64,000 bases of DNA from Acrocarpospora phusangensis (GTDB taxonomy: Bacteria > Actinomycetota > Actinomycetes > Streptosporangiales > Streptosporangiaceae): positions 62,001-126,000 of the forward strand of contig NZ_BOOA01000009.1 in assembly GCF_016862995.1 (NCBI RefSeq), written 5' to 3'. The notes under the pieces are model-generated. The model worked only from the letters and a program-made list of their open reading frames with translations, searched no databases and was not told the DNA's origin. How positions within the stretch are numbered: position 1 is the first letter of the stretch; each line of letters starts with the position of its first letter. Position numbers and translations under genes: made by a program. Of this stretch, positions 60,763 to 64,000 are shown piece by piece.

Positions 60763-61565
60763 TTCCATTGGGTAACGAGGGCGTCGTGGATGCGGCGGGA
60801 GGCTGTCCGGGTTCGTTGGGCGCCTGGGGAGGTGAGGCGGCCGCGGAGGTCGCGGGGGGCTTTGCGGGCTCGGGCGATGGCGGCGGTGAGGGCTTGTTTC
60901 GCCGTCTGGATGTCGGGTTCGGTCGGGGCGTCGGCGTTCTCCACGTCGAGGAGTTCGTCGCACAGGCCGAGTTTCGCCCAGTCGGCGACGTCGTACGACA
61001 GCGGCGGGATGCGTTTGGCCAGTTGGTCGAGTTCGTCGACGGTTCGCAGGGTCACCTTCGCGGCGGCCTTTTTGTGCATGGCGTGGATGACCACGCCGGG
61101 GTCGTTGAGTGCCAGGATCTGGTTCGCCTGGAGGCCGTGGGCCAGCAGCCCACCGGAGAGGGCGGTCCCGACGATGAGCGTGATCACGGGATGCCCGGCG
61201 GTACGAGCGCGGGCGTAGGCGTCCACGGCGGCGGCCAGTGCGTGATGGATGCCGAGGACTTCTTCGAGGCGTCCGTACGCCTGGCTGGGCAGGTCGACGA
61301 CGGCGACGATCGGGCGGCGACGGCCGTCCGGCAGGTGCGCGTCCTCGGCGACGACCCCGGTGACCGCCTCCGCGATGGCGAGCCCTTCCCGCAGGCCGAC
61401 CTCCCCATTACGCGCCCGCCTGTACGGGCTTCGCGGATCCGGCACAACAGCCACAAGCCGGGCCACATCCCCACCCAACGTGCAATCCGCAGTGATGACG
61501 GACGCCACACGATCGTCGACGGACGCATCGGCGAGCGCCCGCGTCCAGTTCAGCCCCCGGGTCAT
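60759..61565 (-). CDS. mdcE: malonate decarboxylase gamma subunit MdcE
   Basis: 268 residues, crotonase-like carboxyltransferase fold. VASVITADCTLGGDVARLVA, NGEVGLREGLAIAEAVTGVV and VITLIVGTALSGGLLAHGLQ mark the CoA/ACP-binding side. With MdcD it forms the decarboxylase that releases CO2 from malonyl-S-ACP. ATG 61565 overlaps the mdcD stop by 4 bp. Confidence 0.93.
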   Translation of the reverse strand: MTRGLNWTRALADASVDDRVASVITADCTLGGDVARLVAVVPDPRSPYRRARNGEVGLREGLAIAEAVTGVVAEDAHLPDGRRRPIVAVVDLPSQAYGRLEEVLGIHHALAAAVDAYARARTAGHPVITLIVGTALSGGLLAHGLQANQILALNDPGVVIHAMHKKAAAKVTLRTVDELDQLAKRIPPLSYDVADWAKLGLCDELLDVENADAPTEPDIQTAKQALTAAIARARKAPRDLRGRLTSPGAQRTRTASRRIHDALVTQWK

Positions 61566-62440
61566 CCCGCCCCTCCCTTCCGCGGTACGGCTTTCGCCCA
61601 CCCACCCGCCACCTCCGACGCCTCAACCACCCGCCCCGGATCGACGCTTTCAAGGCACGCCCGCAACTCACGAAGCCGCTGCGACCGATGCTCGTCAGGC
61701 ACCCCTCCACGTACGGCGTCGATCACCGCCGACCGCAGCGCGGAGACGTCATCGAGGACCAGCGCATCCGCCAGCCCGGTCCTCACCCGCTGTCTCCCCC
61801 CATCGATCGACCACACCAGCGCATGATCGGAGGCGTCGAACTCGGCCACACCCGCCTCCGACTCGATCACCTCAGGCCCGTTGAGCCCAAGCCTCCCTTC
61901 CTCCGTCATGATCAGCTTCGTACACAGTCCAGCCGCGATGGTCATACCGCCGAAACACCCCAGCGCCCCCGCGACGACCCCGACGACAGGCTGAAGCGCC
62001 CGAAGCTCCAGCACGGCCGCACACACTTCAGCGACCGTGGCCAAACCCAGATTGGCCTCCTGAAGGCGTACCCCACCTGTCTCCAGCAGCAGAACCGCGG
62101 CGGTCGGCGTCCCTTCGCGGTTGTCCTGAGCAGCGAGGGACAACGCCGTCGCGATCTTCACGCCGGGCACCTCACCGATGCCGCCCCCCTGAAAAGCCTG
62201 CTCGATCCCGACCACAACCGCGGGCTGCCCCCCGAGGCGTCCCTTGACCACGACAACCCCGTCATCGGACTGCGGAACAACCCCTTGCGGCTCCAGCCAC
62301 GGCGACTCGATCCGGTCGAAAGGCCCACACAACTCCCGGGCTGTCCCGTCATCAAGCAGCGCCCCCGCCCGCTCCCGGGCGTCCAACTCGATAAAACTGG
62401 TACGGCTGAGCATCGCCGCCCAGCTCTCGGTGAGCGTCAT
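61562..62440 (-). CDS. mdcD: malonate decarboxylase beta subunit MdcD
   Basis: 292 residues. VKGRLGGQPAVVVGIEQAFQ, GGGIGEVPGVKIATALSLAA, LLETGGVRLQEANLGLATVA and GCFGGMTIAAGLCTKLIMTE are carboxyltransferase-beta signatures (oxyanion glycines). ATG 62440 gives MTLTESWAAML. Overlaps of 4 bp on both sides couple it to mdcC and mdcE. Confidence 0.94.
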   Translation of the reverse strand: MTLTESWAAMLSRTSFIELDARERAGALLDDGTARELCGPFDRIESPWLEPQGVVPQSDDGVVVVKGRLGGQPAVVVGIEQAFQGGGIGEVPGVKIATALSLAAQDNREGTPTAAVLLLETGGVRLQEANLGLATVAEVCAAVLELRALQPVVGVVAGALGCFGGMTIAAGLCTKLIMTEEGRLGLNGPEVIESEAGVAEFDASDHALVWSIDGGRQRVRTGLADALVLDDVSALRSAVIDAVRGGVPDEHRSQRLRELRACLESVDPGRVVEASEVAGGWAKAVPRKGGAG

Positions 62441-62727
62441 CCCGTGCTCCCCTCGATGGCCTGCCGCAGGCGCAGGGTCACCACACCAGGCGTGGCCCCG
62501 AAGTCGTTGAGCTCGAAACTCCCGGCGACAGGATGGCGGGCGAAGAACCGCTCCAGCACCGTCCGCCACACGATGTCGAACCCATCGACACTGGTACGCA
62601 CCCGCACCCGCGCCGCACCATCGCCGGGCGTCATCAGGATCTCCAGATCCCCCGAGCCGACCACGCCGACATGGGTACGCCCGGCCGCCGGCCGGTCCGC
62701 CGGGAACTCGAAGTTCAGCGTCTGCAT
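62437..62727 (-). CDS. mdcC: malonate decarboxylase acyl carrier protein MdcC
   Basis: 96 residues. HVGVVGSGDLEILM places Ser25 exactly where the dephospho-CoA prosthetic group is attached in known MdcC proteins. RTSVDGFDIVWRTVLERFFA and NDFGATPGVVTLRLRQAIEG complete the family pattern. ATG 62727 lies inside the mdcB 3' end (13-bp overlap). Confidence 0.92.
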   Translation of the reverse strand: MQTLNFEFPADRPAAGRTHVGVVGSGDLEILMTPGDGAARVRVRTSVDGFDIVWRTVLERFFARHPVAGSFELNDFGATPGVVTLRLRQAIEGSTG

Positions 62728-63593
62728 GCGAACACCTCCGGTCCGGCGCGGGGAGAGCCCCACGGCACCATGTCGAGGAAGAGCGCGGCGGCCAGCAGAT
62801 CGGCGCTTCCACCGGGAGACAGCCGCCGCCTTCTTAGCAGTTCGTCCAGTTCCGCGAGCGCGGCCAGGCCAGACCCGGTACCCGAACCGCCCTCGGCCAG
62901 GACGCGCCCCGCGCCGCGGCGTACAGCACGGAGACCTTCGTGGCCGCCACGATGCAGCACACAGGTGTCAGCCAGAAGGCTCATCACCTCCAGCAACGCG
63001 TCCACCCGGGCCACCGCTTCGCCGAGCCCGTCCGCTCGGGCTCGGCGCAGTCGCGGCAACGCGACCTCGATGACGTGCGGAAACGCGGCTTCGGCCTCGC
63101 CGCGAGCCCCAGCCACCCCATACCGCAGCCAGACCTGCCGCCCATGGGAGTCGCCCACCGGGATCCGCAGATCGGGCAGAACCGCCAGCCGGGCGGCGGC
63201 GCGGGCGGCCTCCCGTTCATCGCCGGCACCTCCCGCGACAGCGGCGACGAGCAGACCGACGGCCCACAACGCCCCACGATGAGTGTTGACGCCCCCGGTA
63301 ACCCGCAGCATCGCCCGATCTCCGGCACGCCCGAGCCGTCCCAACTCCTCCCGAAGCGAAACACCCACGGCCGACCGACCCGCGACCTCGGCGATCCTCC
63401 GAAACGTGGACCGCAGCGACTCCGCGGAAGCCAGCAGAAGGGGCAGATCCATGTCGTCATGCGATCCACCACCACGACAGTCCACCAGCCCGGGCTTCGG
63501 CGTCAGCCAGGCCTCACCACGAAGCGCCCGCACCGCCACGTCGGCGATCCCGTCCGACGTTCTCCCGCCAGCGGGAAGCCCGGCCGCAATCAT
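62715..63593 (-). CDS. mdcB: triphosphoribosyl-dephospho-CoA synthase MdcB
   Basis: 292 residues. ALRGEAWLTPKPGLVDCRGG near the N-terminus, the GGSHDDMDLPLLLASAESLR block, VTGGVNTHRGALWAVGLLVA and a C-terminal SLLADTCVLHRGGHEGLRAV region are typical of MdcB/CitG. The enzyme makes the 2'-(5''-triphosphoribosyl)-3'-dephospho-CoA precursor used by MdcG. GAGGTAGGGCG precedes ATG 63593. Its first 27 codons are part of a degenerate tandem repeat that extends upstream. Confidence 0.93.
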   Translation of the reverse strand: MIAAGLPAGGRTSDGIADVAVRALRGEAWLTPKPGLVDCRGGGSHDDMDLPLLLASAESLRSTFRRIAEVAGRSAVGVSLREELGRLGRAGDRAMLRVTGGVNTHRGALWAVGLLVAAVAGGAGDEREAARAAARLAVLPDLRIPVGDSHGRQVWLRYGVAGARGEAEAAFPHVIEVALPRLRRARADGLGEAVARVDALLEVMSLLADTCVLHRGGHEGLRAVRRGAGRVLAEGGSGTGSGLAALAELDELLRRRRLSPGGSADLLAAALFLDMVPWGSPRAGPEVFACRR

Positions 63594-63822
63594 CGCCCTA
63601 CCTCGCGGCGGAGCGCGCACACGGTCCCATCGGCGAGCCTGCCCAGGTGTCGCTCGGCAGTAGCTTTGCTGCGAATTGCGCGCACACCCGCGTCGGCGAA
63701 CCCGTCTGACGTCTGCCCTCCGGTGGGAGGCCCGGCAGTTGCCTTACCGCGGAATGCCCGCACCGCCGTGTCGGGGTGCCCGGCCGATGTCCGCCTTCGG
63801 GCGAGGAGCCTTTTGGCGATCA
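63521..63822 (-). repeat. degenerate tandem copies of the mdcB 5' end
   Basis: Four related blocks begin at 63521 (GAAGCGCCCGCACCGCC, in mdcB), 63611 (GAGCGCGCACACGG), 63673 (GAATTGCGCGCACACC) and 63752 (GAATGCCCGCACCGCC), at steps of 90, 62 and 79 bp. On the minus strand an open frame across them repeats the mdcB N-terminus: TSDGIADVAVRALRGEA in mdcB, TSDGFADAGVRAIRSKA and SAGHPDTAVRAFRGKA upstream. They fill the 229-bp gap between mdcA and mdcB. The frame could be translated as a 78-residue leader, but it looks like duplication. Confidence 0.75.
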
Positions 63823-64000
63823 TCACCAGCTCCGGAAGCGGGCCGGTGGCTCGTAGAGGCCCCCGGACCAGGCCACGAGATCTTCGATGCTGCGCGCCGC
63901 CAGCAGAGAACGCCTGGCTCTCCGCACATCGACCTTGAGATCCTCCGGCAGCGCGACCAGGCCGTCCCGGCGCAACACCTCCACCCGCCGGTCATCACTC
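63823..64000 (-). CDS. mdcA: malonate decarboxylase alpha subunit MdcA (C-terminal end only)
   Basis: The last 59 residues are visible, ending DLKVDVRRARRSLLAARSIE, DLVAWSGGLYEPPARFRSW and a TGA at 63823. The ending AWSGGLYxPPARFRxW is characteristic of MdcA, the acetyl-S-ACP:malonate ACP transferase subunit. The rest lies beyond the window, and position as first gene of the operon agrees. Confidence 0.85.
   Translation of the reverse strand, partial: SDDRRVEVLRRDGLVALPEDLKVDVRRARRSLLAARSIEDLVAWSGGLYEPPARFRSW

Noticed and set aside
63590-63826. 78-residue frame between mdcA and mdcB as a separate gene
   Set aside because: Its sequence is explained by degenerate copies of the mdcB N-terminus.

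Overview
The window is high-GC DNA (about 70% G+C by eye, with strong G/C at third codon positions and frequent GTG and TTG starts). Its gene content is that of a filamentous actinomycete: SARP/AfsR and LAL regulators, a PF04672-type methyltransferase, a DLW-39 small protein, a Tat-exported GH30-CBM2 enzyme and an F420/PPOX-type oxidoreductase. I cannot name the genus; a Streptosporangiales or Streptomyces relative fits. No rRNA, complete transposon, prophage or CRISPR array was seen. One tRNA-Ala(TGC) is at 30700-30775.

Layout. (1) 1-7570: [NiFe]-hydrogenase maturation. DUF5947 (5' end outside the window), two tiny conserved genes and hypC-hypD-hypE run forward. They converge on a reverse operon of a PadR regulator, two phosphoheptose-isomerase-like SIS proteins with a HypC-like protein between them, and hypF. 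The structural subunits must lie upstream of the window. (2) 7686-12960: a methyltransferase, three genes resembling gas-vesicle-locus accessory genes (no gvpA here), an alpha/beta hydrolase and a DsrE protein. Two tandem arrays (67-bp and 15-bp periods) flank the DsrE gene. (3) 12966-20395: a surface-protein and glycan locus. It holds a secreted choice-of-anchor-type protein, a LuxR-type regulator with a degenerate receiver, a wecB-like epimerase, a 54-residue protein ending in an LPGTG-TM-basic tail, a family 2 glycosyltransferase overlapping a small exosortase-like protease, a septum-formation-like protein and a polytopic membrane protein. (4) 20402-30538: AlkC-like DNA repair, HxlR, serine hydrolase, DHFR-fold and FMN reductase genes, a 1028-residue AfsR-like regulator, a DUF305 lipoprotein, an anti-sigma-type ATPase, DLW-39, a phosphonatase-like HAD and a PPOX enzyme. 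(5) 30700-42680: tRNA-Ala and gene remnants, two MBL-fold hydrolases each next to an HTH regulator, hemerythrin, two LuxR-type regulators, a hydrolase with a large internal deletion, and an SMI1/KNR4 protein. (6) 42912-52546: a tight five-gene reverse operon, DUF4132, MoxR AAA ATPase, DUF5682, VWA, SWIM. It has the composition and order of the uncharacterised yehI-yehL-yehM-yehP-yehQ genes of E. coli and is a good candidate for a poorly understood system. (7) 52644-58069: a GbsR/MarR regulator divergent from DUF4097 and a DrrA/DrrB-type ABC exporter, then a xylanase-type GH30-CBM2 gene with a 65-67-bp array at its 3' end. (8) 58455-64000: a DHFR-fold remnant, DUF1801, and a malonate decarboxylase operon mdcA(partial)-B-C-D-E-G-H on the minus strand.

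A recurring oddity is short tandem duplication of gene ends. It is seen at the 3' end of the DsrE gene, probably at the 3' end of the GH30 gene, and at the 5' end of mdcB. There is also a clean 15 x 15-bp minisatellite beside the exported surface protein gene.
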